This document shows, in pieces, positions 9,185 to 18,954 of a DNA stretch of 64,000 bases (position 1 is the stretch's first letter; each line of letters begins with the position of its first letter). Source of the DNA: Cryobacterium algoritolerans (GTDB lineage Bacteria > Actinomycetota > Actinomycetes > Actinomycetales > Microbacteriaceae); assembly GCF_004402785.1 (NCBI RefSeq), contig NZ_SOFP01000046.1, forward strand, positions 248,001-312,000, read 5' to 3'. Both the position numbers and the translations under genes were made by a program. The notes beneath the pieces were generated by a model. That model was not told the DNA's origin. It saw only the letters and a list, made by a program, of their open reading frames with translations, and ran no database searches.

Positions 9185-10525
9185 ATGGTCGATGTTCAAC
9201 CGGGTCTGCGCAGCGGCGCAACACCCCTTGCCGTGCGAATGCGCCCGACGTCGCTGGCCGAGGTCGCCGGGCAGCGGCACCTCCTCACGCCGGGCTCCCC
9301 GCTGGTCAGCCTCGCCAGCGACAAGACTGGCGAGCAGGGCTCCGTCTCCGTCATCCTCTGGGGCCCACCCGGAACCGGCAAGACCACGCTCGCCCAAGCG
9401 ATCGCGCACAGCTCCGGGCGACGGTTCGTCGAACTCTCCGCCGTCTCCGCGGGAGTGCGCGACGTGCGCCAGGTGATGGAGGAGGCTCGCACGAGCCGCG
9501 ACCTGTACGGCCTGTCCACCGTCTTATTCCTCGACGAAATCCATCGATTCAGCAAGGCCCAGCAGGACGCACTGCTGCCCGGGGTCGAAAACGGCGTGAT
9601 CATCCTCGTCGCCGCCACCACCGAGAACCCGTCGTTCTCGGTCATCTCGCCACTGCTGTCCCGGTCGCTGTTGCTCACGCTCGAGACACTGAGCGATGAC
9701 GACCTCGGCATCGTCGTCGACCGGGCGGTCACCGACCCTCGCGGCCTCGCCGGGAGGTTCACGCTCGACCCAGATGCCAGGGCCATGATCATCCGGCTCG
9801 CCTCCGGCGACGCCCGGCGGGCCCTGACGGCGCTGGAGGCGGCATCCGTCTCGGCGGCCACGGCCGTCGAACCGGGCTCCGACGAACCAGCACTGATCAC
9901 CACCGAGATCGTCTCGCTCGCCGTGGACCGGGCGCTGCTGCGCTACGACCGCAACGGCGACGAGCACTACGACATCATCAGCGCCTTCATCAAGTCCGTG
10001 CGTGGTTCGGATGTCGACGCGTCCCTGCACTACCTCGCCCGGATGATCGAGGCAGGGGAGGACCCCCGCTTCATCGCCCGCCGGATCATCGTGCTCGCGT
10101 CGGAGGACATCGGCATGGCCGACCCGCAGGCCCTGGTCATCGCGGTTGCCGCGGCCGATGCGGTGCAGCTGATCGGCATGCCGGAGGGCCGCATCCCGCT
10201 CGCCCAGGCCGTGGTGCACCTCGCCACCGCCCCGAAATCCAACGCCGCGTATATGGCGCTGGACAGGGCCATCGCCGACGTGCGGGCCGGCAAGACCGGC
10301 CGGGTCCCGAAGTCCCTCCGCGATGCCCACTACGCGGGGGCGAAACGGCTCGGGCACGGCAAGGGGTACAAATACCCCCACGACGACGTCCTCGGCGTGC
10401 TCGCCCAGCAGTACCCGCCCGACGAGCTCAAATCGGTCAGGTATTACGAACCCACTGAGCACGGGAATGAGCGTGAGGTGTCCGCCCGGCTCGCGAAGCT
10501 CCGCCGGATCATCCGCGGCCAGTAG
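9185..10525 (+). CDS. rarA: Replication-associated recombination protein A (RarA/MgsA)
   Basis: A 446-residue AAA+ ATPase of the clamp-loader clade that acts at stalled replication forks. Walker A is [13 protein letters not shown], Walker B is [20 protein letters not shown], and sensor 1 is AATTENPSF. The arginine-rich [14 protein letters not shown] and the C-terminal tetramerisation region ([22 protein letters not shown]) are typical of RarA. I chose the ATG at 9185, which gives the family start ([13 protein letters not shown] near the N-terminus). The open frame back to 9059 is unsupported. The stop codon lies within a 33-bp direct-repeat unit. Confidence 0.96.
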   Translation: MVDVQPGLRSGATPLAVRMRPTSLAEVAGQRHLLTPGSPLVSLASDKTGEQGSVSVILWGPPGTGKTTLAQAIAHSSGRRFVELSAVSAGVRDVRQVMEEARTSRDLYGLSTVLFLDEIHRFSKAQQDALLPGVENGVIILVAATTENPSFSVISPLLSRSLLLTLETLSDDDLGIVVDRAVTDPRGLAGRFTLDPDARAMIIRLASGDARRALTALEAASVSAATAVEPGSDEPALITTEIVSLAVDRALLRYDRNGDEHYDIISAFIKSVRGSDVDASLHYLARMIEAGEDPRFIARRIIVLASEDIGMADPQALVIAVAAADAVQLIGMPEGRIPLAQAVVHLATAPKSNAAYMALDRAIADVRAGKTGRVPKSLRDAHYAGAKRLGHGKGYKYPHDDVLGVLAQQYPPDELKSVRYYEPTEHGNEREVSARLAKLRRIIRGQ

Positions 10526-10548
10526 GCGAAGCTCCGCCGGATCATCCG
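10493..10548 (+). repeat. 33-bp tandem duplication spanning the rarA stop codon
   Basis: The 23 bases at 10493-10515 recur exactly at 10526-10548, 33 bp downstream. The first copy encodes AKLRRIIR near the RarA C-terminus. The second lies immediately after the TAG stop and is non-coding. After one mismatch three more bases agree. This looks like a recent tandem duplication of the gene end. Confidence 0.85.
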
Positions 10549-10786
10549 TGGCACGCCACCAGGTCGGCGGCAGGAGAACCGCCGGAACATTCGCTGTGGT
10601 AGCCTGATCTCGCCTACAACGGGTTTGGCATGCGGCTGCGTCCAGACCTAAGTTGAGGGGATTGCTCTGTAGCCGAGGGTCCCGTGGCACCACCCCTCTG
10701 ATCTCCCATGACGTCCCGCGTTCTCATTTGAGAGCGCCAGCGCCCTGGATTCCCCGTTTTGTTTGCCGTTCCATCGAAAGGACACC

Positions 10787-11416
10787 GTGTCTACCAAGTC
10801 ACGTACCCGCAGTAAGACCCGCCTCTCGCGGGCACTGGGCATCGCCCTGACCCCCAAGGCCGCTCGCTACCTCGAGAAGCGTCCGTACGCTCCGGGCGAG
10901 CACGGCCGCACCAAGCGCAAGACGGACTCCGACTACGCGGTGCGCCTTCGTGAAAAGCAGCGCTTACGTGCCCAGTACGGCATCCGCGAGGCACAGCTCA
11001 AGATCGCCTTCGAGGAAGCACGTCGCGCCCAGGGCCTGACCGGTGAAAACCTGGTCGAGATCCTCGAGACACGTCTCGACGCCCTTCTCGTGCGTTCGGC
11101 CATCGCCCGCACCACCGCTCAGGCCCGCCAGATGGTCGTGCACCGTCACATCCTGATCGACGGCCAGCTGGTGGACCGCCCCTCCTTCCGCGTGAAGCCG
11201 GGGCAGCTCATTCACGTCAAGGCCAAGAGCGAAGGCATGGAGCCGTTCCAGGTCGCAGCTGCCGGCGGTCACGTCGACGTGCTCCCGAAGCTTCCGCCGT
11301 ACCTCGAGGTCGAGATCGACAAACTGCAGGCGCGCCTCGTGCGTCGCCCGAAGCGGATCGAAATCCCCGTGACGTGTGAAGTCCAGCTCGTCGTGGAGTA
11401 CTACGCGGCCCGCTAG
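10787..11416 (+). CDS. rpsD: 30S ribosomal protein S4
   Basis: A 209-residue ribosomal protein S4, a primary 16S rRNA binder. It starts at the GTG at 10787 behind GAAAGGA. The frame extends a further eight codons to an ATG without support. It begins STKSRTRSKTRLSRALG and contains KRPYAPGEHGRTK and the S4 RNA-binding domain (RLDALLVRSAIARTTAQARQMV, HRHILIDGQLVDRPSFRV). The N-terminal region lacks the four cysteines of zinc-binding S4, so this is the zinc-independent (C-) form. It is monocistronic, with a 261-bp spacer upstream and a strong terminator downstream. Confidence 0.97.
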   Translation: MSTKSRTRSKTRLSRALGIALTPKAARYLEKRPYAPGEHGRTKRKTDSDYAVRLREKQRLRAQYGIREAQLKIAFEEARRAQGLTGENLVEILETRLDALLVRSAIARTTAQARQMVVHRHILIDGQLVDRPSFRVKPGQLIHVKAKSEGMEPFQVAAAGGHVDVLPKLPPYLEVEIDKLQARLVRRPKRIEIPVTCEVQLVVEYYAAR

Positions 11417-11466
11417 GTCCCGATTCACGTGCATCGCCGCCGCGCGGTGCATCTGAACTACGCTGG

Positions 11467-11508
11467 AGAGCGGATCATCCTTCGGGGTGGTCCGCTCTTT
11501 GCTTTTTA
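11467..11508 (+). terminator. Rho-independent terminator of rpsD
   Basis: Arms 11467-11480 and 11485-11498 form a 14-bp stem with two G-U pairs, closed by a C(UUCG)G tetraloop, and are followed by TTGCTTTTTAT. It lies about 50 bp after the rpsD stop, in the right orientation. Confidence 0.9.
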
Positions 11509-11570
11509 TCCCGCCGCGCCCTTCCGTGTGGCGCCTTGTCGCATGCCGAATCTGGAATGGATGGTTGTCA

Positions 11571-11945
11571 ATGTCAGGTGGGGATATCGCCGGGCTGATC
11601 GCGGCCGCCGTGTTCGCGGTACTTGTCGGCGTGCTCGCGGTTCCGCTCGTCAAACTCGGCCGTGTCTTCGACGAGACGACGGCGGCCATTCGGGAACTGA
11701 GCCAGAACGTAACGCCCCTCCTCGAGGAGACGACAACCACCATCCAGGAAACCAACAAACAGCTGGCCAGGGTGGACACCATCACCGGGAACGTGGCGGA
11801 TGTCACCGGCAACGTCTCCGCCCTCGTCGCCCTGGTCGCGGCGACCGTCGGGGGTCCGATGGTCAAGCTGGCTGGGTTCTCGGCCGGTGTCCGCGCCGCC
11901 GTACTGGCCGCTCGGCCGTCCCGCGCCCGTCGGAGGCGCGGCTAG
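11571..11945 (+). CDS. DUF948 domain-containing membrane protein
   Basis: A 124-residue protein with one N-terminal TM helix (IAGLIAAAVFAVLVGVLAVPL) and a helical region rich in Thr/Glu (LLEETTTTIQETNKQLARVDTITGN), typical of DUF948. It ends in a basic tail ([10 protein letters not shown]). The start is the ATG at 11571. The frame runs upstream through the terminator region, so a longer start is unlikely. Family function is unknown. In related actinobacteria it sits between rpsD and alaS as here. Confidence 0.85.
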   Translation: MSGGDIAGLIAAAVFAVLVGVLAVPLVKLGRVFDETTAAIRELSQNVTPLLEETTTTIQETNKQLARVDTITGNVADVTGNVSALVALVAATVGGPMVKLAGFSAGVRAAVLAARPSRARRRRG

Positions 11946-11950
11946 TCGGC

Positions 11951-11956
11951 TACGCT
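11951..11956 (+). promoter_or_regulatory. Possible -10 element upstream of the 78-residue membrane protein
   Basis: TACGCT, matching the TANNNT consensus, begins six bases after the stop codon of the DUF948 gene in the 155-bp spacer before the next gene. No clear -35 box is visible. Confidence 0.3.
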
Positions 11957-12100
11957 GGAAAGGTGCCGGTCGAGTCTGGGATTCGCCGGCCAGCCCGTGT
12001 TCGACGGCATGCACGACCCGCAACTGCCGTCCAACGCATGTCTCAACCCGGATCCGGGCCGCCACAATCAGGGTCTCCACACACCTCAGGGAGCATTGTC

Positions 12101-12337
12101 ATGAAGAACTTCATCTGGTTCGTCGTCGGCGTCGGCGTCGGTCTTGTCATTTCCCGCGAAGCGAGCAAGACGCGCCAGGGCAAGCAGTTCTTCAGTGACC
12201 TCGACACGAAGGCCCGCGAGTTCGGCGAAGCCATCTCCGAGGGTTACCGCAAGCGCGAGGCCGAATTGCGCGACGCGATCGGGGATGCCGCTGCCGGCGA
12301 CGCGGGCGTCGCCATCGGAAACCTGGCCAAGCCGTAG
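12101..12337 (+). CDS. Small membrane-anchored hypothetical protein
   Basis: A 78-residue protein with an N-terminal TM helix (FIWFVVGVGVGLVIS) followed by a charged amphipathic region (REASKTRQGKQFF, AISEGYRKREAEL). It resembles the small YtxH-like or DUF-type proteins found between the DUF948 gene and alaS in Microbacteriaceae. The ATG at 12101 has GGGAG nine bases upstream. The much longer open frame from 11429 crosses the DUF948 gene and is not coding. No function can be assigned. Confidence 0.8.
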   Translation: MKNFIWFVVGVGVGLVISREASKTRQGKQFFSDLDTKAREFGEAISEGYRKREAELRDAIGDAAAGDAGVAIGNLAKP

Positions 12338-12388
12338 GCTGACCGCCCGGCAACCCTCTCCACCTCGTCTCAACGAACTACGGAACAC

Positions 12389-15043
12389 ATGCAGACTGCT
12401 GAAATTCGCGGGCGCTGGCTCGACTTCTTCGCCGATCGCGGGCACACCGTTGTCCCCTCCGCGTCGCTCGTGAGCGACGACCCCACACTGCTCTTCACTG
12501 TTGCCGGCATGGTGCCGTTCGTGCCGTACCTGACCGGTCTCGTGCCTGCCCCGTACCCGCGTGCGACCAGCGTGCAGAAGTGCATTCGCACCAACGACAT
12601 CGAAGAGGTCGGCAAGACCCCGCGCCACGGAACGTTCTTTCAAATGAACGGCAACTTCTCGTTCGGCGACTACTTCAAGGAACAGGCGATCGGTTACGCC
12701 TGGGAGTTGTTGACGACGTCGGAAGCCGACGGCGGGTACGGGTTCGCCGAGAAGGACCTCTGGGTCACCGTCTACGAGGACGACGACGAGGCCTTCCGTT
12801 ACTGGAGAGCACTCGGCCTGCCCGAGGGACGAATCCAGCGCCTCGGCATGGACACGAACTACTGGTCGACCGGCCAGCCCGGACCGGCCGGTCCCTGCTC
12901 CGAGATCTTCTTCGACCGGGGCCCGGCCTACGGCATCGACGGCGGCCCGGCCACCGACGACGACCGGTACGTCGAAATCTGGAACCTCGTCTTCATGCAG
13001 TACCTCCGCGGCGAGGGCACCGGCAAGAACGACTTCGTCATTCTCGGTGACCTTCCGAAGAAGAACATCGACACCGGCATGGGGCTCGAACGCGTCGCCT
13101 TCCTCAAGCAGGGTGTCGAAAACATGTACGAGATCGACCAGGTCCGCCCGGTTCTCGACCGCGCAGCCGAACTCTCCGGGCGCCGCTACGGCGCCTCCCA
13201 CGACGACGACGTGCGGATGCGGATCGTCGCCGACCACGTGCGCTCCTCCCTGATGCTGATGAGCGACGGAGTCATGCCGTCCAACGAGGGCCGCGGCTAC
13301 ATCCTGCGCCGGCTGATGCGTCGCAGCGTGCGGGCGATGCGCCTCCTCGGCGTCGACACGGCGTCCTTCACCGAACTATTCCCGGCATCACGCGACGCAA
13401 TGGCGAGCGCCTACCCCGAGGTCAAGGCCGACTTCTCTCGGATCAGCCAGGCCGCCTACGCCGAGGAAGCGACCTTCCTCCGCACGCTGGCCAGCGGCAG
13501 CAGCGTGCTCGACCTCGCCGTCGCCAAGACGAAGCAGGCCAACAAGAGCGTCCTCCCCGGCCAGACCGCCTTCCTCCTCCACGACACCTACGGGTTCCCG
13601 ATCGAGATCACCCTCGAAATGGCCGAGGAAGCCGGGCTGAGCGTCAACCGGGATGCCTTCGACACCCTGATGAGCAAGCAGCGGGCCATGGCCAAGGCCG
13701 ACGCGAAGGCGAAGAAAACGCACCTCGCGGACCTGTCCGTCTACAGCGCCTTCCGCGCCGAGGGTGAAACCACCTTCACCGGGTACGAGACACTGCAGAC
13801 CGAGTCGACCGTGCTCGGCATTATCGTCGACGGCGTGTCCGTCACCAGCGCTGTGGCCGGCGAAATCGCCGAGGTGATCCTCGCCGAGACCGCACTCTAC
13901 GCCGAATCGGGAGGCCAGGAGGCCGACGCCGGACTCATCGTCGGCACCGGCTACGAGCTCGAGGTCCTCGACGTGCAGAAGCCCGTCAAGGGCCTGATCA
14001 GCCACAAGGTCCAGGTCGCAAGCGGCGAGGTCGGCGTCGGCGACCAGGCAACCAGCGTGGTCGACCCCGACTGGCGCCGCGGCGCCCGGCAGGCGCACTC
14101 CGGTACCCACGTGCTGCACGCCGCCCTCCGCCAGGTGCTCGGCCCGAACGCCCACCAGTCCGGCTCGTACAACAAGGCCGGCTTCTTCCGCCTCGACTTC
14201 TCCTGGAACCAGGCGCTGTCCCCGGCGACGCGCAGCGAGATCGAGGAGATCTCCAACAACGCCATCCGCGACAACCTGCCGGTCACCACCAGGGAGCTGC
14301 CGCTGGCCGAAGCCAAGGCGCTCGGCGCCATGGCCCTGTTCAGCGAGAAGTACGGCGACCGTGTCCGCGTCGTCGACATCGGCGGCCCCTGGTCGCGGGA
14401 GCTGTGCGCCGGAACCCACGTCACGACGAGCGCCGAGATCGGCATGATCAGCCTGGTCAGCGAGGCATCCGTCGGCTCCACCAACCGGCGGGTCGAATCG
14501 CTCGTCGGCCTCGAGGCGTTCCGCGACCTCGCCGCCGAGCGTTCCATCGTGTCCCTCCTCACCTCGAGCCTCAAGACGCCGAAAGATCAACTGCCCGCGC
14601 GCATCAACGAACTGGTCCTGAATCTCAAGGCCGCCGAAAAGAAGATCGCCGTGTTCGAAGCCAGGGCGCTCACCGACAAGGTTCCAGCGCTGGTGGCCAC
14701 CGCCGCGCGCGCCGGCTCTGTCATGGTGGTGGCCGAGAAACTCGGTACCCTGGGCTCCGCCGACGACCTGCGGATGCTGGTCACGGCCACCAGGGAACGC
14801 CTCGGCAGCGAACCTGCGGTCGTCGCCCTCGCTGCGGTGGTCGCCGACAAGCCGGTCGTCATCGTCGCCACCAATCAGGCCGCCCGGGACGCCGGCCAGC
14901 GGGCGGGTTCGCTCGCGAAGCAGGTCGCCGGGATCCTTGGCGGCGGCGGCGGCGGAAAAGATGACCTCGCCCAGGGTGGCGGCACGAATGTGGCAGCCAT
15001 CCCGGCGGCCCTCTCCGCCGTTCGCACCACCGTCGCGGGCTGA
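12389..15043 (+). CDS. alaS: Alanine-tRNA ligase
   Basis: An 884-residue class II alanyl-tRNA synthetase. The N-terminal aminoacylation core has motif 1/2 elements such as KCIRTNDIEEVGKTPRHGTF and FQMNGNFSFGDYFK. The editing domain carries HSGTHVLHAAL (about residue 571) and LCAGTH (about residue 672), which supply zinc ligands for clearing mischarged Ser/Gly. The C-terminal C-Ala domain contains GGGGGGKDDLAQGGG. Length is normal. The ATG at 12389 has only a weak ribosome-binding site. The ruvX start follows within four bases. Confidence 0.97.
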   Translation: MQTAEIRGRWLDFFADRGHTVVPSASLVSDDPTLLFTVAGMVPFVPYLTGLVPAPYPRATSVQKCIRTNDIEEVGKTPRHGTFFQMNGNFSFGDYFKEQAIGYAWELLTTSEADGGYGFAEKDLWVTVYEDDDEAFRYWRALGLPEGRIQRLGMDTNYWSTGQPGPAGPCSEIFFDRGPAYGIDGGPATDDDRYVEIWNLVFMQYLRGEGTGKNDFVILGDLPKKNIDTGMGLERVAFLKQGVENMYEIDQVRPVLDRAAELSGRRYGASHDDDVRMRIVADHVRSSLMLMSDGVMPSNEGRGYILRRLMRRSVRAMRLLGVDTASFTELFPASRDAMASAYPEVKADFSRISQAAYAEEATFLRTLASGSSVLDLAVAKTKQANKSVLPGQTAFLLHDTYGFPIEITLEMAEEAGLSVNRDAFDTLMSKQRAMAKADAKAKKTHLADLSVYSAFRAEGETTFTGYETLQTESTVLGIIVDGVSVTSAVAGEIAEVILAETALYAESGGQEADAGLIVGTGYELEVLDVQKPVKGLISHKVQVASGEVGVGDQATSVVDPDWRRGARQAHSGTHVLHAALRQVLGPNAHQSGSYNKAGFFRLDFSWNQALSPATRSEIEEISNNAIRDNLPVTTRELPLAEAKALGAMALFSEKYGDRVRVVDIGGPWSRELCAGTHVTTSAEIGMISLVSEASVGSTNRRVESLVGLEAFRDLAAERSIVSLLTSSLKTPKDQLPARINELVLNLKAAEKKIAVFEARALTDKVPALVATAARAGSVMVVAEKLGTLGSADDLRMLVTATRERLGSEPAVVALAAVVADKPVVIVATNQAARDAGQRAGSLAKQVAGILGGGGGGKDDLAQGGGTNVAAIPAALSAVRTTVAG

Positions 15044-15046
15044 CCG

Positions 15047-15517
15047 GTGCGTCACGGCGTGCGCGTCGGGGTTGACGTCGGGACCACCCGGATCGGGCTG
15101 GCCAGGAGCGACCCGTACGGCATGCTCGCGACGCCGGTCGAGACCGTCAGCCGAGACCACTCAGGTACCACCGACGTGGTGCGGATCGTGGCCGTGGTGG
15201 CCGAACTCGACGCCATCGAGGTGGTGGTCGGACTACCTCTGGCCCTCTCCGGCAACCGGACGGCGTCAACCAACGACGCCGTCGGGTTCGCCGAGGTGCT
15301 CGCGCGGAGCCTGGCCGTGCCGGTGCGTCTGGTCGACGAACGCCTCTCCACCGTCGCCGCCCAGTCCGTGCTCCGGGCCGCCGGGCGGAAGGCGAAAACA
15401 CAGCGCCCAGTGGTCGACCAGGTTGCCGCGACTATAATTCTCCAGCATGCCCTGGACACCGAACGTGCCCTCGGAAAGCCACCCGGCTCGCCCGTAGCTC
15501 CGACCGAAGGGCCGTAA
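15047..15517 (+). CDS. ruvX: Pre-16S rRNA nuclease, YqgF/RuvX family
   Basis: A 156-residue RNase H-fold protein. The first acidic motif is VGVDVGTTRIGLARSD, the middle VVVGLPLALSGN, and the C-terminal VRLVDERLSTVAAQ, followed by a DQVAATIILQ helix. Family members mature the 16S rRNA 5' end. Older annotation calls them Holliday junction resolvase-like. It starts at a GTG three bases after the alaS stop, is very probably co-transcribed with alaS and mltG, and ends two bases before the mltG GTG. Confidence 0.93.
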   Translation: MRHGVRVGVDVGTTRIGLARSDPYGMLATPVETVSRDHSGTTDVVRIVAVVAELDAIEVVVGLPLALSGNRTASTNDAVGFAEVLARSLAVPVRLVDERLSTVAAQSVLRAAGRKAKTQRPVVDQVAATIILQHALDTERALGKPPGSPVAPTEGP

Positions 15518-15519
15518 CC

Positions 15520-16815
15520 GTGTCGAATCTTCCCCCCGAGCCCGTTGATCCGCCGCGCGTACCCGACTCCGTTGACTGGGATGCGTTTCTCGGCGGACGG
15601 GCCCAGGGGGAGGACACGCCGGCGGCCGAACCGGTTCCCGCCGCAGCGCCGGTGACGGCCCTCCCGTCCAGGCGCGCCATCCGCGATTCGCACATCGGGG
15701 GCACCCGGTCCAGCCGGCGCACCCAGCTCGCCCCGCCGAGGGAGAAGCGCAGCCGGAAGGGTGCCTGGGGCTGCCTGGTTGTGCTCCTGGTCTTAGCCGG
15801 CCTCGTCGCCGGGGCGGCTGTGTTCCTGCAGGCGCCGATCGCCCAACTGGTCGCCACCGTGCAGGGCCCGGCCGATTACGCCGGCACCGGCACGAAGAAG
15901 GTCGTGTTCATGATCCACGACGGCGAGACCGGCCAGGACATCGCGCAGTCCCTGGCCGACCAGGACGTGGTGAAGAGTTTCGACGCGTTCTACGGTCTGC
16001 TGTTGAAGGAATCTCCGGCCCCGGTGTTCCAGCCCGGCGCCTACCAGCTCTCCGCGAAGATGAGCGCCCGGGCGGCACTGGGCGCCCTGGTGGACCCGGC
16101 TAACAAGCTCAAGCAAACGGTGGTGGTGCCGGAGGGCACCGCGGCCGTCGACGTGCTCCAGCTGATCAGCGAGGGCACGAGCCTGCCGCTGGCCGACCTC
16201 ACGGCCGCCGCGGCAGACCGGGCCACCTTCGGGCTGCCCGGCGAGGCGACAACCCTCGAAGGCTTCTTGTTCCCCGCCACATACACCTTCCCACCCGGGG
16301 TGTCGGCGCATGACGCGGTCAAGACTCTCGTCGACCGTCAATTCAAGGCCCTTGACAGCGCCGGCGTCGCCCCGGCCGACCGGTGGCGAACCGTGGTGCT
16401 TGCCTCCCTGATCCAGCGTGAGGCCGGCCTCGCCCCGGACTACTACAAGGTTTCGCGGGTCTTCCTCAACCGGCTCGACCCGGCCAAGTGGGCGAGCGGG
16501 CTCCTCCAGTCCGACGCCACGGTGGCGTACGGCACCGGCAAGACCAACCTCGTGACCACGACGGATGCCGAACGCGCCGACACCGGAAACACCTACAACA
16601 CCTATCTGCACCCCGGGCTCCCCGCCGGGCCGATCTCCAACCCGGGCGACCTCGCCATCGACGCGGCCCTGCACCCGGCGGACGGCAGTTGGCTGTTCTT
16701 CGTCACCTGGAACCTCGACACCGGTGAGACGATTTTCTCCACCACCGCGGACGAGCATGCGGCCGCCGTGGTGAAATGGCAGTCCTGGATGAAGGAGCAC
16801 CCCGAATATGGTTGA
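15520..16815 (+). CDS. mltG: Endolytic murein transglycosylase MltG
   Basis: A 431-residue YceG-family enzyme that cleaves nascent glycan strands at the membrane and ends their polymerisation. A cytoplasmic N-terminus of about 80 residues, rich in Pro/Ala and then Arg/Lys, is followed by a TM helix (about 82-104) and the extracytoplasmic LysM-like and catalytic parts. The likely catalytic glutamate is E301 in LIQREAG. SDATVAYGTG and NTYLHPGLPAGPISNPG are family motifs. The GTG at 15520 follows GAAGGG. Its stop overlaps the aroE ATG by eight bases. Confidence 0.95.
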   Translation: MSNLPPEPVDPPRVPDSVDWDAFLGGRAQGEDTPAAEPVPAAAPVTALPSRRAIRDSHIGGTRSSRRTQLAPPREKRSRKGAWGCLVVLLVLAGLVAGAAVFLQAPIAQLVATVQGPADYAGTGTKKVVFMIHDGETGQDIAQSLADQDVVKSFDAFYGLLLKESPAPVFQPGAYQLSAKMSARAALGALVDPANKLKQTVVVPEGTAAVDVLQLISEGTSLPLADLTAAAADRATFGLPGEATTLEGFLFPATYTFPPGVSAHDAVKTLVDRQFKALDSAGVAPADRWRTVVLASLIQREAGLAPDYYKVSRVFLNRLDPAKWASGLLQSDATVAYGTGKTNLVTTTDAERADTGNTYNTYLHPGLPAGPISNPGDLAIDAALHPADGSWLFFVTWNLDTGETIFSTTADEHAAAVVKWQSWMKEHPEYG

Positions 16816-17698
16816 TTCCACCTCGTTCCCAGGCACCCCCGCCGGCACCCGGCTGGCCGTGCTCGGCTCGCCGATCGCCCACTCGCAGTCGCCGGCCCTG
16901 CACCGGGCCGCGTACGCGGCGCTCGGCCTCGACTGGGGCTACGACGCCATCGACGTCCCGGCCGGCAGCCTGGGCGAGTTCCTCGCCGATCTCGACTCCG
17001 ACTGGCGAGGACTTTCCTTGACCATGCCTCTGAAACACGAGGTGCTCGGCCACCTGGCCGGCCTCGACCGGGTCGCGACCGTGACCGGCTCGGCGAACAC
17101 CGTGTTGATCGGCCAGGTCGACGGCCGGCGCACGCTGCACGGCTTCAACACCGACGTCACCGGCCTGGTCAGGGCACTCGCCGAAGGCGGCATGCGGCGT
17201 GCCGGCCATGTGACCGTGCTCGGTGCCGGCGCGACCGCGGCCTCAGCGGTCGTCGCCGCCGCCGAACTGGGCGCCGAAGCGGTCGAGGTGCTCGCGCGCA
17301 CCCCCGCGAAGGCAGCCCCGCTGGTCGAACTGGGCCGCAGCGTCGGGGTCGTCGTGACGCTCTCCTCCTGGGCCGGTGCCTCCGAGTCGGGCCGCACCAG
17401 CGACCTCGTGATCAGCACCCTTCCCGGTGGCGTCACCCCGCGGGACGACTTCCCCGTCGAGTTACGCAGCCAGGCGCTGCTCCTCGATGTGAGCTACTCG
17501 CCGTGGCCGAGCGCCCTGGCGTCGTCGTGGTTGGAGGCGGCAGGCACGGTGATCTCCGGACTGGAGTTGTTGCTGTACCAGGCCGTCGTGCAGGTTCGGA
17601 TCTTCCTGAGCGGGGATCCGTTCGAACCGTTGCCCGGCGAGGACGCTGTGCTCGCCGCGATGCGCGGCGCGCTGAGCCGACAGCCTGTGAAAGAATAA
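16808..17698 (+). CDS. aroE: Shikimate dehydrogenase (NADP-dependent)
   Basis: A 296-residue enzyme reducing 3-dehydroshikimate to shikimate. Substrate-binding [13 protein letters not shown] is near residue 20, the catalytic lysine is probably K76 (LTMPLKHEV) and the aspartate D116 (NTDVTGL). The Rossmann loop is [13 protein letters not shown]-terminal helix ([14 protein letters not shown]) is typical. The ATG overlaps the end of mltG, implying coupling. It heads the aroE-aroC-aroK-aroB run. Confidence 0.95.
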   Translation: MVDSTSFPGTPAGTRLAVLGSPIAHSQSPALHRAAYAALGLDWGYDAIDVPAGSLGEFLADLDSDWRGLSLTMPLKHEVLGHLAGLDRVATVTGSANTVLIGQVDGRRTLHGFNTDVTGLVRALAEGGMRRAGHVTVLGAGATAASAVVAAAELGAEAVEVLARTPAKAAPLVELGRSVGVVVTLSSWAGASESGRTSDLVISTLPGGVTPRDDFPVELRSQALLLDVSYSPWPSALASSWLEAAGTVISGLELLLYQAVVQVRIFLSGDPFEPLPGEDAVLAAMRGALSRQPVKE

Positions 17699-17702
17699 AG
17701 GC

Positions 17703-18911
17703 ATGCTTCGTTGGCTCACCGCCGGAGAGTCCCACGGTCCCGAACTCATCGCCATTGTCGAGGGTTTGCCCGCTGGGATCCCGGTTTCTCTTGATGCGAT
17801 CCGCCTCGATCTTGCGCGCCGCAAACTCGGTTACGGCCGAGGTGCCCGGATGTCGTTCGAACAGGACGAACTCAACGTCTCCGGGGGAGTGCGGCACGGC
17901 TTCACCCTCGGTGGTCCGGTCGCCCTGCGGATCGGCAACACCGAATGGCCCAAGTGGGTCGAGGTGATGAGCCCCGAACCGGTGGACGCTTCGGCAACCA
18001 CCCGCGGCCGCGGCGCCCCGCTCACCCGCCCCCGCCCCGGCCACGCCGACCTGACCGGGATGCAGAAATACGGCTTCGACGAGGCCCGCCCGGTGCTCGA
18101 ACGCGCCAGCGCCCGGGAGACCGCCGCGAGGGTTGCCCTCGGCGCGATCGCCAGGTCCTTCCTCGCCGAACTCGGGATCACCCTGGTCAGCCACACCCTT
18201 GCGATCGGGCCGGTCCGCGTTCCGGAAGACTCACCGCTGCCGAGCGCCGCCGACGTCGACGTGCTCGACGCCGACCCACTGCGCTGCTTCGACGCCGCCA
18301 CCTCGGCCCTGATGGTCGCCGAGGTCGACCTGGCGCACAAGGAGGGAGACACCCTCGGCGGTGTCGTCGAGGTGCTCGCCTACAACCTTCCCCCCGGACT
18401 CGGTTCGTTCGTGCACTGGGACCGTCGCCTCGACTCGCAGCTCGCGGCCGCGCTGATGGGCATCCAGGCGATCAAGGGAGTCGAGGTGGGCGACGGCTTC
18501 CTCACCACGACCCGCCGCGGCTCCGACGCCCACGACGAACTCGTCCAGGCCGACGGGGCCATCCAGCGCGTCAGCGACAGGGCCGGCGGCACGGAAGGCG
18601 GCATGAGCACCGGAACCGTGCTGCGTGTACGGGCGGGCATGAAACCGATCGCCACGATCCCGCGGGCTCTACGAACCGTCGACGTCGCCACCGGCGAGGC
18701 CGCCCCGGCGCACCACCAGCGGTCGGATGTCTGCGCCGTGCCGGCCGCCGGGGTGGTCGCCGAGGCCATGGTCGCGCTCGTGCTCGCCAACTCGGTGCTC
18801 GAGAAGTTCGGCGGCGACGCCCTCGAGGAGACCAGACGCAACCTGGAGTCCTACCTCGCGCACATTCCAGCGAACCTCAAAACGGGCGCGTCGAGCGACG
18901 CCTCCCTGTGA
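17703..18911 (+). CDS. aroC: Chorismate synthase
   Basis: A 402-residue FMN-dependent lyase making chorismate from EPSP. Signatures are [17 protein letters not shown] at the N-terminus, [36 protein letters not shown], and [10 protein letters not shown] near residue 300, with the C-terminal [19 protein letters not shown]. The ATG at 17703 follows AATAAAGG, four bases after the aroE stop. Length matches actinobacterial homologues. Confidence 0.97.
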   Translation: MLRWLTAGESHGPELIAIVEGLPAGIPVSLDAIRLDLARRKLGYGRGARMSFEQDELNVSGGVRHGFTLGGPVALRIGNTEWPKWVEVMSPEPVDASATTRGRGAPLTRPRPGHADLTGMQKYGFDEARPVLERASARETAARVALGAIARSFLAELGITLVSHTLAIGPVRVPEDSPLPSAADVDVLDADPLRCFDAATSALMVAEVDLAHKEGDTLGGVVEVLAYNLPPGLGSFVHWDRRLDSQLAAALMGIQAIKGVEVGDGFLTTTRRGSDAHDELVQADGAIQRVSDRAGGTEGGMSTGTVLRVRAGMKPIATIPRALRTVDVATGEAAPAHHQRSDVCAVPAAGVVAEAMVALVLANSVLEKFGGDALEETRRNLESYLAHIPANLKTGASSDASL

Positions 18912-18954
18912 GCCGCCGGCGTGAGGCGACCCGGGCCGGGTCGGGGCGGAGAGC

